This document shows, piece after piece, positions 35,001 through 43,359 of a stretch of 64,000 nt of DNA; positions within the stretch are counted from its first letter, which is position 1, and each line of letters begins with the position of its first letter. The translations under genes were made by a program, and so were the position numbers. The stretch covers positions 1 to 64,000 of the forward strand of contig DFGW01000250.1 of assembly GCA_002372465.1 (NCBI GenBank). The letters are read 5' to 3'. Origin of the DNA: Butyrivibrio sp. UBA3740. Lineage in GTDB: Bacteria > Bacillota > Clostridia > Lachnospirales > Lachnospiraceae. The notes under the pieces are model-generated. The model worked only from the letters and a program-made list of their open reading frames with translations, did not search any database and was not told the origin of the DNA.

Positions 35001-38000
35001 GCAAGAGTGGGATCCCAGGAATATCCTCTGGACTTGGACCGTGCGGAAACCCGTGTCCGCTTCAACACAACTGTCCCAAGAGGCGAAGATGTAGTGATCA
35101 GGGTAACTCCTACCACAGGCCGAAATACCGTTAGCGTTGCGACATTTGAGAGTGAGCTGGAGGATGGAACCAAGAGCGGACCAAAGACGATTGCTGCTTC
35201 TAAGACAGGAGAATACACGCTTGCAACCAAGGGCGCCAAGAGCGTTACTTTGGGCGTTGCATCCGTTCCGGCACCTGCGCTGGCGATTTTTGATATGAGT
35301 GGTACTGAGATATTGCCGGTAAAGGGTAAGTACACTCTGAACTGCAATGATGAATTCACTGCTTATGTCAGAAATGGTACTTCGAAAAGCGAAGGAGACA
35401 ATGAGATAAAGGACCTTGTTGAAGAAGCTTCTTTCTATAACGGAAAAGAGGCTATAACAGGGGCTGCAGGGGTAGTAGTAGAATCCACGATAATTACAGC
35501 CACAGGAAAGAGCCTTGGAATGGCGGGTAAGACAATGTCCTTAAAGGCTGTGTCTAAGTCCGGCAATACCTACACTGCGTCCATAACTTTCTCTTCCGAT
35601 ATCACCTCAGTTAAGGTGGCAGGAGCAGACAAGAATAACGTTATCACTGTTCCTTATGGCACTGACAAGGCCATGAAGGTAACCCTTTCAAAGGGTGCAG
35701 ATTCTGAAAGTCTTCGCTTTACCTGTAAGGAAGACGATGCGGCTCGTGAGATCATAGACTTTGACACTGAGAAGAGCACACTTACAATTGATGCGCTTAA
35801 GGTAATGCAGTTCTGTGATCCCGGAGATGAATTAACTCTTGCCTTCAGCGATGGAGCAGCAGGTAAAGCTGTAGGAACACCGTTTATTATTAAGCTTTCC
35901 GATCCTCTGACCGGAGCTGATGGTATAAGAAAAATTCCGAGCCTTAGCAATAATACTAAGATAGCAACCAACCAGAAGCTGGGACTTACTCTATCCATGC
36001 CTAAGGGAGTAAGTGCAACCTCACACATGTTCTATGTGGTCAAGGCCAGAGCCCAGCTTGGTGAAGACCCTGTAACGGTTGTGGATTACAAGGGTAAAGA
36101 ACATTATGCAATACTTGGATATGAGGATATAGATGAAAGAGGCAGAAGGATTTTCATCGACGTTTATGATGAAGAAGTTATGGAAGTGATTCCTGCCACT
36201 ACAAAGAACTACGAACTGGATGTTGCTGATGCTCCAAGAGCAGCTGAAGATGGCTGGATCATGGGATATGACGTCAGTGTACAGCTGGTTTATGGGTATT
36301 ATGATGAAGAAAGCAGCTTTGTCCCCATTCCTGACAATGACCCTGCTTTCTATGGCCCAATTGATGCATTTACCAAGGACAACGCCTATGAGACAAAGCT
36401 TGCCCTTACTAAAAAAGCTCCGTCCAGGATTTACACGGGGCAGACAGGCGTTAGTCTTGCAATTCCAAAATGGAACGCAACCACAACAGTAAAGTCCCTT
36501 GACAGGGTAGTACTGAATAATTCCTATGGGAATGAAATTGCAGTCTGGGACAGAAATGGATTTGTAAATGATGACAGCGGAGCAAGGCTGACTGTAGAAC
36601 ATGATCAGCTTATCACGTTGGATACCTGTGTTAACAGACCTACCGAAGAGGATGATGATAATCTTCTCGTAATGGCTCCCGGCAAGTATACTCTGGTGGC
36701 CTATGCGGTAGGCGGTCCTGGGAAGCAGGCTATGGCTTCCATGGCATTTACCGTGTCAGAGGGCATATGGTCCATGGATGTAATGGCACCTGACAAGGTA
36801 TTAAAGCCATACAACAAAAAGACCACTTTCAAGGCTACCGTGAATTACAGTGGGCTGGATGGGTCTGCTCCTGCTAACAAGAAAGTAACATGGGAGATCA
36901 TTAAGAAATACAATCCAGATAATGATGAGGAGCTTTCAATTAATGGAACTCCTTTGGAAGGGAAGGTTACAGTTAAAAACGGAACAGTAACAGTTGCTGC
37001 AGGGCTCAATGTATCAAATGTGCCCGATGATAACTGCTTTGTTGTCAAAGTGACAGCAGCAGATTACGAGGGCAATCCTACTGTTGCATACAGTGCCCCT
37101 GTAACTTTGATTTCTCAGGCTCAGATTCCAACCACCATAATGCTTGGATGGTGGGATGAAAACGGTGATGGAACCGTATCTGAAGTAAATGAAGAAAACA
37201 TCAAAGCAGGCCAAAAGTTCATTACACAGAGTGTCAATAACGCAGGAGTAAGGGTACTTGACCAGTATGGAAATGATATGGATGCCACCATAGCTGTAAC
37301 AGGTCTTTCTTACGATCCGTATTACAACCGGCTTACAGTAAATAAGCCCGGAAAGATGTCTGTTAAAGCTACAGCCAAGGACGGTGGAAAGAAATCCAAG
37401 ACCCTGAGTTTTACTACTGTCTACTGCAACGGTGATTATAAACTCAATGTTTTGATTCAGGACGTTCGGGCGGAAATGGATCCTCAGAATGGATTTTCCT
37501 TTATCAATATCGATCCCGATATTGTTTTCAATTCTGAGACGAATGAGCCCGATTACCGGCAGGAAGGGTTAACGTCGGCTGTTAACACTTATTCCGCACT
37601 GAGCCCTATCTACGTGAATGTCGCAGGCGTAAGATCCGGATATATTGAACCGGACGGAACGAAGCATGAGGAAGTAGATTATGGCCAATCCACCACTATC
37701 AGCCACGCAGTCAAGGTGGATGGCGGAAAGATTCTGGCAACAACATATGGAGTGCTGGACAATTACACCACCTACAAGATCCAGCCTACTAAAAAGACAA
37801 CTAAGATCACGGTTACAGATAAGACCGTGGACAGTGCCTGGGGAAGAGTAAAACAGAATGCTGTCTACACCGTTACCAATGAGTGCATGAGTGAGGCTAA
37901 GGCATTTACGATTTCTCCGGACAAAAAGAGTATTTACAACACCTTAAAAATGGACACAGGCTTTATCGATATAGAGAGCAATCCTAACAGGGTGAACTAC

Positions 38001-39032
38001 ACAGTAAAGAATTCCGCCAAGAAGGCCCCTGAGGCATCTGATGGTAAGTTCCTTTATGCCTGGGTTACCATCGAGGGTGGAAAGAATTACGGACAAGCGA
38101 ACCTTGCTCGTTACATGAGCATGTTTGATGAGTATGGTTATGCCAGCGGTGTATATTATAAGATGGATGCTCAGGGTAAATTTGTGGTTGATTTCTTTGA
38201 CGTTGTTGATGGCGATGACGCATCCTTCTATGTATTTGACGAAATGCCTGCCGGAACCTATAACTTCAATGTGACGATTGGAGAAAGTCCTACAGAATAT
38301 GCAGATATGGATGAAGGTGTTGAGGGCTTTGAACCACTGGCTGCCATGAGTAAGATCACCTTGAAGGTTGTCGCTCCGCCAAAGAGTTCAGGAAAGTTTA
38401 AGACCACCAGGTATAAGCTTGCTGCATCTGAAGAAGAATCCGGTTATCTGGCAAGTGCAGAGCTTGACATCGCCACTGTAAAGAACAGCTATGGTGTGGT
38501 TAACAGGATAAACAGGGTAGCAGTTGGAGAGAATGACTTCCTCTATAATGGAGATGCTTATAGAACCGTAAGTATGAACTCCAAGGGCGTGACAAATAGT
38601 TTCAGTGAACTATTCACAGTCGATAATCCTTATCGTGAGATTGGTGTTGATTCTGAAGCAACTATCCTTAAAGCCGGAGAGAATCCTGCTATAGCCATAG
38701 TAAAGAACGAAGGCACAACGGATTGGCTCAACATCTATATTGAGATCGACAAAAAAACTCTGGTCTACATACAGAACTGGTCAGAGCTTGCACATCTTAG
38801 CAATGGAACCTTTAAAGCTACTCAGGATAATGGTATCTGGAAGTATAACGAGGACGCGGATAGCATGCCGACCACAGCAGCTAAGCAGAAAACTGCTTAC
38901 AACAAGTGGGCCAAGGCTAATCTTACCGGATACATAGAGTACAGAGCTCTTGACTATTCAGGGCGTGAAAACCTGCTTTATCAGCAGATTACTGTCGATA
39001 TAAGTGGATTTCTTGCTTCCCTGATTGGCTGA
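32037..39032 (+). CDS. Giant secreted surface protein (2331 residues), Ig-like repeat type
   Basis: An N-terminal signal peptide (RSGKRRHLL, a hydrophobic core LAMLLAFALVFSYAP, and likely cleavage after VRA) is followed by a very acidic stretch (about residues 35-115). A Gly/Pro linker (GGGGGEPQPGP, about 272) comes next, then a long beta-rich region with several bacterial Ig-like segments, such as NKPGKMSVKATAKDGGKKSKTLSF near 1770. A calcium-loop-like DENGDGTVSEVNE lies at 1707-1719. There is no LPXTG, SLH or membrane anchor at the end. ATG 32037 has GGAGGGCGG directly upstream; earlier in-frame starts at 32001 and 32019 lack one. Terminators bracket it, so it is probably transcribed alone. 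An adhesin or matrix protein is the best guess. Confidence 0.8.
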   Translation: MRSGKRRHLLTTRRILAMLLAFALVFSYAPTQVRAAEVPEDGLYLLDESEAPGLLSAGDDTLGLETMEDGITPPDTEGGEILPQSDEIAADEDILPSEEFDEIPGEADELAEDDINDGYGTSKLLGTEPLGVTSGSYTIGIRADETVTCNNMGVSFTFYSGADGGGEALGEREEYVAIHPSEEGTDGHQYANEFSGDSYPEGTKSVIIRATTAGNTLVAEGSYMTLKVGSGDAQSVFTAATDNAALESGGFVINLPDTEDATILDVYLEYTSGGGGGEPQPGPAEGSMYRVLVDMGKYLPAGLNPGITIKFDTQEGGQSYSESTDWTDMPKIGEYAPAEVTVSVADDYQAYFQNGYIDEYRDGQYYTTLCDLFDVFRSGDTPYSYTFETEEGSSYCIRSIFSYSRSVGWRYTGDKDSDDYVEHCKLYLLDEDGNIRPYVDEAYEPDDPHYDTSELGYANYQLKIGESYKFKLVPDKGYQVSALGINGYEIEPSEVVGDVGIFNFTMQDFNFHMRGVVVEVGSIGREEATDIEAVTIDDKALDSISETAIDTQFDDTMGGSIMVSIWDADSFDYKGNDVTYGSDTAPEDKAAAADMVSATTIEMDIDQVVAKGAVTDEDTTFWEKDIYELEDTVKISFDFDGEEGKEYLVAREHDGIVDILPATYENGKLSFASDKFSRFTVLKEKSELDKVVFDLMPEDMESSDYVLAPVSGLDAVTTTEDAYDYTYSGSGDIKILITKNDEPIPDEELAYFANGFMYKFGLIFDAGDDEEWGFFAEKLDGGVMITVPAYDGSQENPYVIKAIMTDAMTVAPDNPVVGIKVKDGLYYGPGPQVDVDPDSKAIVKFDIEDAEHNNISNVTEWNEEGGNYRFIDEDVDYIYFDVLPDLEKVKAPAEISSVTYRVQTCENNIGELEKNIAQRFPLRQAEYDEDKNCYRIPVIGDHDPQISYGVIIYASVTENTDVTVDFGNTWGSLFADNEGDLLAEYDISARVGSQEYPLDLDRAETRVRFNTTVPRGEDVVIRVTPTTGRNTVSVATFESELEDGTKSGPKTIAASKTGEYTLATKGAKSVTLGVASVPAPALAIFDMSGTEILPVKGKYTLNCNDEFTAYVRNGTSKSEGDNEIKDLVEEASFYNGKEAITGAAGVVVESTIITATGKSLGMAGKTMSLKAVSKSGNTYTASITFSSDITSVKVAGADKNNVITVPYGTDKAMKVTLSKGADSESLRFTCKEDDAAREIIDFDTEKSTLTIDALKVMQFCDPGDELTLAFSDGAAGKAVGTPFIIKLSDPLTGADGIRKIPSLSNNTKIATNQKLGLTLSMPKGVSATSHMFYVVKARAQLGEDPVTVVDYKGKEHYAILGYEDIDERGRRIFIDVYDEEVMEVIPATTKNYELDVADAPRAAEDGWIMGYDVSVQLVYGYYDEESSFVPIPDNDPAFYGPIDAFTKDNAYETKLALTKKAPSRIYTGQTGVSLAIPKWNATTTVKSLDRVVLNNSYGNEIAVWDRNGFVNDDSGARLTVEHDQLITLDTCVNRPTEEDDDNLLVMAPGKYTLVAYAVGGPGKQAMASMAFTVSEGIWSMDVMAPDKVLKPYNKKTTFKATVNYSGLDGSAPANKKVTWEIIKKYNPDNDEELSINGTPLEGKVTVKNGTVTVAAGLNVSNVPDDNCFVVKVTAADYEGNPTVAYSAPVTLISQAQIPTTIMLGWWDENGDGTVSEVNEENIKAGQKFITQSVNNAGVRVLDQYGNDMDATIAVTGLSYDPYYNRLTVNKPGKMSVKATAKDGGKKSKTLSFTTVYCNGDYKLNVLIQDVRAEMDPQNGFSFINIDPDIVFNSETNEPDYRQEGLTSAVNTYSALSPIYVNVAGVRSGYIEPDGTKHEEVDYGQSTTISHAVKVDGGKILATTYGVLDNYTTYKIQPTKKTTKITVTDKTVDSAWGRVKQNAVYTVTNECMSEAKAFTISPDKKSIYNTLKMDTGFIDIESNPNRVNYTVKNSAKKAPEASDGKFLYAWVTIEGGKNYGQANLARYMSMFDEYGYASGVYYKMDAQGKFVVDFFDVVDGDDASFYVFDEMPAGTYNFNVTIGESPTEYADMDEGVEGFEPLAAMSKITLKVVAPPKSSGKFKTTRYKLAASEEESGYLASAELDIATVKNSYGVVNRINRVAVGENDFLYNGDAYRTVSMNSKGVTNSFSELFTVDNPYREIGVDSEATILKAGENPAIAIVKNEGTTDWLNIYIEIDKKTLVYIQNWSELAHLSNGTFKATQDNGIWKYNEDADSMPTTAAKQKTAYNKWAKANLTGYIEYRALDYSGRENLLYQQITVDISGFLASLIG

Positions 39033-39087
39033 TAAAGGAGCGATATGTAAGGCTGGTATCAATAAATACTTTGTAAATAACTTGAAA

Positions 39088-39130
39088 CAACCCCAAGGCA
39101 ACCCTGTGTGGGTGCTTTGGGGTTGCTTTT
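39088..39130 (+). terminator. Rho-independent terminator after giant gene
   Basis: A 13-bp stem with one wobble pair (39088-39100 with 39113-39125), a 12-base loop, then C-TTTTT. It lies about 55 bases after the stop of the giant gene. Confidence 0.88.
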
Positions 39131-39136
39131 TGGAAA

Positions 39137-39200
39137 AAATAAATCGTTCGAAAATACCAAAATAAATCGTTCGAAAAAAGCCAAATGAAACATTCGAAAT
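39137..39200. repeat. Three direct repeats with exact 23-bp period upstream of AAA+ gene
   Basis: Two identical 18-base copies of AAATAAATCGTTCGAAAA (39137-39154 and 39160-39177) and a third diverged copy with the core CATTCGAAA (39183-39200). The TTCGAA cores start at 39147, 39170 and 39193, exactly 23 bases apart. TTCGAA is itself palindromic, so each unit could be a binding site on one face of the helix. The array ends about 66 bases before the ATPase ATG, in a promoter-like position. Confidence 0.75.
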
Positions 39201-39266
39201 TAATAAAATGAAATTGCGGAGCCTCTGGAAACATGGTAAAATATGAGAAATGATAAGGGGTGATTT

Positions 39267-40574
39267 ATGGAATACATAAAAAGGATTGTTGATGGCGAAA
39301 TAGATAGAAGAATGGAAGCCTTTAATGCAATAAATATTACAGGCCCGAAGGGCTGTGGGAAGACCAGAACCGCTAAGGAACGGTGTAAAACTGTTATTGA
39401 GTTTCAGGATGAGGAGAAGAGAGACGCATATCTGGCAGTTGCGGAAACGTCGCCAAAGCTTTTTTTGAAAAATGAGAAACCTATTTTATTTGATGAATGG
39501 CAGGATGCTCCTAAGATCTGGGGGACATTGAGAAAGGCATGTGATGATAATCCGGGTGAAGTGGGAAATTATTATCTGACGGGGTCTACATCAAAAAGAA
39601 TTGATACACCTCATACCGGAACCGGACGTATCACTGAACTGACTATGTATCCTATGACTTTGTTTGAAACAGGGGATTCAAATGGTAGTATTTCGTTAAG
39701 TAAGGTAATTGATGATGCGTCTTTTGACATTGATGGCTTGTCTTCAAACATGACACTGGAACAATTGTTTTTTATTGTGTGCAGAGGCGGCTGGCCTAGG
39801 TGCATGGAGATAAAAAAGGATTCTGCCAAGCTTGAAATTGCTAAGGACTATTACAATCAAATATATCAAAAGGATTTAAATTCTATAGACAATGTAAAAA
39901 GAAATCCTGAATGGGCACGGACGCTTCTATGGTCATATGCGAGGAACATGGCAACATGTGCGAAGAAGACCAGTATTTATGCAGATGTCAGAGCAGAACA
40001 TGATGTTACGGATGTGACTTTGGCGTCATATATTGAAGTATTGGAACAACTTTATGTAATAAAGGACATTGATGCATGGACTCCTCAAATACGCTCAAAA
40101 ACCGCAATTCGTGCAGCGAAGAAGCATATTTTTGTTGACCCATCAATAGGACTGGCAGCACTAAAGATTGGCCCGGATTATTTCAATAATGATCTTGATA
40201 TGTTCGGACATGTATTTGAAAATCTCGTATTAAGAGATCTGATAGTCTATGCCAGCGCACATGAGGCGAGGATTTTGCATTACACCGATGATATGGGGCT
40301 TGAGGCCGATGCTGTGTATCAGATGGGTGATGGTCGATATGCTTTGATTGAGATTAAAACCGGAGTAAATGCTGTTCCTGCTGCTGAGAAAAATCTTCTT
40401 AAGTTTGCCAGAGTTATAGAAGAACATAACAATAAAGCCATTAAGAACCCTGAGCATCCGGGCGTAATGTATAGAATGCCTTCTGCCCTTATCGTCATAT
40501 GCGCGAATGCACCAATGGCCTACACGACAGAAAGAGGAGTGAAAATAATTCCTGTTGGTTGTCTTAGAGATTAA
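39267..40574 (+). CDS. AAA+ ATPase with DUF4143 (stand-alone)
   Basis: 435 residues. The N-terminal AAA domain has Walker A GPKGCGKT (residues 26-33), Walker B ILFDEWQ (D76, E77) and YYLTGSTS as sensor. A winged-helix-like middle and the DUF4143 C-terminal domain follow, with YALIEIKTG near the end, recalling the E-x-K core of restriction-like nucleases. The family is widespread as solitary genes in gut bacteria and its role is unknown. ATG 39267 follows AAGGGGTGATTT. It has no relation to glycan synthesis, stands between a terminator and a new promoter region, and carries AT-rich stretches compared with its flanks, so it looks like an inserted islet. Confidence 0.85.
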   Translation: MEYIKRIVDGEIDRRMEAFNAINITGPKGCGKTRTAKERCKTVIEFQDEEKRDAYLAVAETSPKLFLKNEKPILFDEWQDAPKIWGTLRKACDDNPGEVGNYYLTGSTSKRIDTPHTGTGRITELTMYPMTLFETGDSNGSISLSKVIDDASFDIDGLSSNMTLEQLFFIVCRGGWPRCMEIKKDSAKLEIAKDYYNQIYQKDLNSIDNVKRNPEWARTLLWSYARNMATCAKKTSIYADVRAEHDVTDVTLASYIEVLEQLYVIKDIDAWTPQIRSKTAIRAAKKHIFVDPSIGLAALKIGPDYFNNDLDMFGHVFENLVLRDLIVYASAHEARILHYTDDMGLEADAVYQMGDGRYALIEIKTGVNAVPAAEKNLLKFARVIEEHNNKAIKNPEHPGVMYRMPSALIVICANAPMAYTTERGVKIIPVGCLRD

Positions 40575-40599
40575 GAATATTGGGTAAAAGTGGTACAAT
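40571..40599 (+). promoter_or_regulatory. Candidate promoter for the epimerase operon
   Basis: -10 TACAAT (40594-40599) with a 17-base spacer from TTAAGA (40571-40576, overlapping the ATPase stop). The -35 is weak. It would start the long + strand run that follows. Confidence 0.35.
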
Positions 40600-40643
40600 A
40601 GGGAGAAGGACTGCACTAATTTTGACAGATTAGAGGAAAGCGT

Positions 40644-41744
40644 ATGCTTGATAAGAATATAGATCTTGATGGAAAGAGAATACTGGTGACCGGGGCGGCG
40701 GGATTTATCGGAGCTAATCTGGTGATGGAACTGGTGAAAAGATATCCCGGCTGCAGGATACTGGGAATTGACAATATGAACAATTACTACGACGTGGGCA
40801 TCAAGAAGTACAGGCTTGACCGGATCGCGGAGATGGTAAGCTCGGACGACCAGTTTGAGCTGATGCGTGGAAATATTGCGGACAGGGATGTTATTGACAA
40901 TGCCTTTACTGAGTTTAAGCCTGAAGTTGTAGTTAATCTGGCTGCCCAGGCGGGAGTCAGATATTCTATAGAGAATCCCGATGCCTACATAGAATCCAAT
41001 CTGATAGGCTTTTACAACATCCTTGAGGCTTGCAGGCATTCCTATGACGGGAAAAGAGTCGGATCAGATGGCGCAGACGACGATTATTTGGGAGTTCAGC
41101 ATCTGGTGTATGCTTCCAGCTCCAGTGTCTACGGCAATAACATGAAAATTCCGTACAGCGTAGAGGACAAGGTGGACAATCCTGTTTCCCTCTATGCTGC
41201 CACCAAGAAGAGTGATGAGCTGATGGCTCACGCCTATTCCAAGCTTTACGGTATTCCTGCTACAGGGCTCAGGTTCTTTACGGTTTACGGACCGGCCGGT
41301 CGCCCGGATATGGCATACTTTGGCTTTACCGATAAGCTCCTTAAAGGGGAGACTATAAAGATCTTTAACTACGGCAACTGCAAAAGAGATTTCACCTATG
41401 TGGACGATATTGTTGAGGGCGTTATAAGCGTTATGCAGGTGGCACCTTCTGAGAATGAAAATGGTGCCAGGTACAAGGTTTACAACATCGGGAACAATGA
41501 TCCGGTGAATCTTCTGGATTTTGTAGATATATTGCAAAAGGAGCTGGTTGCAAACGGAGTGCTTCCTGAGGACTATGATTTTGAAGCTCACAAGGAACTT
41601 GTGCCCATGCAGCCAGGGGATGTGGAGATCACCTACGCTGATGTAACTGCCCTGGAGGAGGATTTTGGCTTTAAGCCTTCCACGCCTTTGCGAGAGGGTA
41701 TCAGCTCTTTTGCCAAGTGGTATAAAAATTATTACAAGCTGTAA
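40644..41744 (+). CDS. NAD-dependent nucleotide-sugar epimerase, UDP-glucuronate 4-epimerase-like
   Basis: 366 residues of the extended short-chain dehydrogenase family. The NAD loop is GAAGFIG (residues 17-23) and the catalytic pair is Y184-x-x-x-K188 in SLYAATKKSDELMAHAYS. NLAAQAGVRYSIENPDAYIESN and RFFTVYGPAGRPDMAYFGFT are typical of UDP-glucuronate 4-epimerases (CapI/LspL type), which supply UDP-galacturonate. The slightly longer middle (about residues 135-150) is an unusual insertion. A GAGGAAAG ribosome site precedes ATG 40644. It is the first gene of the right-hand run. Confidence 0.85.
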   Translation: MLDKNIDLDGKRILVTGAAGFIGANLVMELVKRYPGCRILGIDNMNNYYDVGIKKYRLDRIAEMVSSDDQFELMRGNIADRDVIDNAFTEFKPEVVVNLAAQAGVRYSIENPDAYIESNLIGFYNILEACRHSYDGKRVGSDGADDDYLGVQHLVYASSSSVYGNNMKIPYSVEDKVDNPVSLYAATKKSDELMAHAYSKLYGIPATGLRFFTVYGPAGRPDMAYFGFTDKLLKGETIKIFNYGNCKRDFTYVDDIVEGVISVMQVAPSENENGARYKVYNIGNNDPVNLLDFVDILQKELVANGVLPEDYDFEAHKELVPMQPGDVEITYADVTALEEDFGFKPSTPLREGISSFAKWYKNYYKL

Positions 41745-41758
41745 AAGGATGCTTTCTG

Positions 41759-43309
41759 ATGCTTGATAAATTGCGACTTAATACAAAGGTTGTCAGCCGT
41801 GGGCTGACGCTTGCCTACATATTGTGCATCATACCTCTGCTTTGGATCGCCTGGTACAACTACCCTTCGGCAGATGATTTTTCCATGGGGTTCAGGGCTT
41901 ACAGCGACTTTAAGGCTTCCGGCGGGAATGTGTTCGCTGCTGTCTGGGGCGCGCTCTATATGGCCTGGTACGACTACATAAACTGGATGGGGTATTATAC
42001 GTCTACCTTCTTTTTGTCTTTGCCCCTTAGCGTGTTTGATGAGAGGCTGTATTTCCTGGGAACCTACATCCTGATTGGTGGCCTTAGCCTTTCTTATATA
42101 TATCTATTTAGGGTTATTTTTGTTAAGATATTAAAGTGCAATAAGTATCTGGTGAATTGTGTCACCATGATAACGCTGATCATATCAGTAGAGTGTCTGC
42201 CTGTGGGAATGACCAGGGTGGAGGCCTTCTACTGGTATTGTGGTGCGGCAAATTATATACTTATGTATTCCTTTGCGATCTTCTATATTGGCCTTTTATT
42301 GTCAGCAACTGTGGATGAGAAGAGAAGTAAGGTGATATATGACCTTGTTATGGCCGGCTTTACAGGGATCCTGGCAGGCGGTGGGAATTATATGACCTCC
42401 CTTTGCACAGCCGTGTTCACCGTGCTGTTTGCTATCTGGGTCTTTGTTCGGAAGCAGAAGAAGATTCTTCTTGTGCCGGCTTTTATCAATCTGGTGGCCT
42501 TTGCCCTCAGCTGTCTGGCTCCGGGTAATAACGTCAGGGGCGAGGCTGTGAACGGATTTGGTCCGGTGAAGACGGTTCTTATCGCCATCTACTATGTGCT
42601 TGATCTTTGTGTGGACAAGTGGACCACCTGGGCGGTACTTCTTTTGCTGGCAGTTATGGTGCCTTTCCTTTGGAAGATGGCAGGAAAGTGCCATCTGACC
42701 TTTAAGTATCCTATAGTTGTGCTGTTTCTCGGATATATGTTTGTGGCAGCTAATATAGCTCCTCCCCTGTTTTCACTTGGTAATCTTGAGGCAGGAAGGC
42801 TCAGGGCCTTGTTCTTTGTTCAGTATATACTTGTGCTGGTGCTTTGCATGTTCTATGTGCTGGGCTGGGTTCAGAGGATGGTCCGAAAGAGTCGCCACCA
42901 GGAGGGACTATTTACAGATGTCCGTGACGGTAAGGAAATTGCGTGGGCAGATGATGATATCTCTTTGAAAGGCGGACTGGCAGGACTTTTTGCTGTGGCG
43001 ACAGTTCTTTTCCTGGTGCTCTCAGCTGTTAATACTAAGCCGGTTCCGAACTATTTCACCACAGGTGCTGCAGTTGTGGACCTGGTAAATGGTCATGCTG
43101 CAAGGTTTCGGGAGCAGAATCTGGAGCGTCGTAAGGTCCTTTTGGATGATTCTGTCAGTGCTGTGATGGTAGAGCCTTATGACTATGAGCCGGAGCTTTT
43201 GTACTACATGGATATCACAACGGATGCGTCAGACTGGACGAACAACAGCATGGCGCGGTATTATGGGAAGGATAGTGTTGTGAGAACAGCACGGCCTTTG
43301 GAGAATTGA
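41759..43309 (+). CDS. Polytopic membrane protein, DUF6056/GtrII-like glycosyltransferase candidate
   Basis: 516 residues and about eleven helices. After the first helix comes WYNYPSADDFSMGFRAYSDF, where the A-D-D-F pair in the first outer loop resembles the GtrII/DUF6056 group of presumed GT-C enzymes. The last 90 residues are mostly soluble. A likely role is transfer of a sugar from a polyprenyl-phosphate donor outside the membrane; this is inference from the motif. ATG 41759 is 15 bases after the epimerase stop. Confidence 0.6.
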   Translation: MLDKLRLNTKVVSRGLTLAYILCIIPLLWIAWYNYPSADDFSMGFRAYSDFKASGGNVFAAVWGALYMAWYDYINWMGYYTSTFFLSLPLSVFDERLYFLGTYILIGGLSLSYIYLFRVIFVKILKCNKYLVNCVTMITLIISVECLPVGMTRVEAFYWYCGAANYILMYSFAIFYIGLLLSATVDEKRSKVIYDLVMAGFTGILAGGGNYMTSLCTAVFTVLFAIWVFVRKQKKILLVPAFINLVAFALSCLAPGNNVRGEAVNGFGPVKTVLIAIYYVLDLCVDKWTTWAVLLLLAVMVPFLWKMAGKCHLTFKYPIVVLFLGYMFVAANIAPPLFSLGNLEAGRLRALFFVQYILVLVLCMFYVLGWVQRMVRKSRHQEGLFTDVRDGKEIAWADDDISLKGGLAGLFAVATVLFLVLSAVNTKPVPNYFTTGAAVVDLVNGHAARFREQNLERRKVLLDDSVSAVMVEPYDYEPELLYYMDITTDASDWTNNSMARYYGKDSVVRTARPLEN

Positions 43310-43359
43310 TGTATAATAGTGCCTGCAATAGACGGGCTGGAAGGATAGAGTAAGACGAA

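Noticed and set aside
39137-39200. The 23-bp repeats as a CRISPR array
   Set aside because: Repeats are short, nearly contiguous (5-base gaps), only three in number, and no cas gene is near.
39033-39266. An insertion sequence carrying the AAA+ gene
   Set aside because: No terminal inverted repeats, target duplication or transposase could be seen around 39.0-40.6 kb.
43312-43317. TATAAT before the GT2 gene at 43360 as a promoter
   Set aside because: No -35-like hexamer at 16-18 bases and no TGn extension; kept only as a remark in the gene entry.
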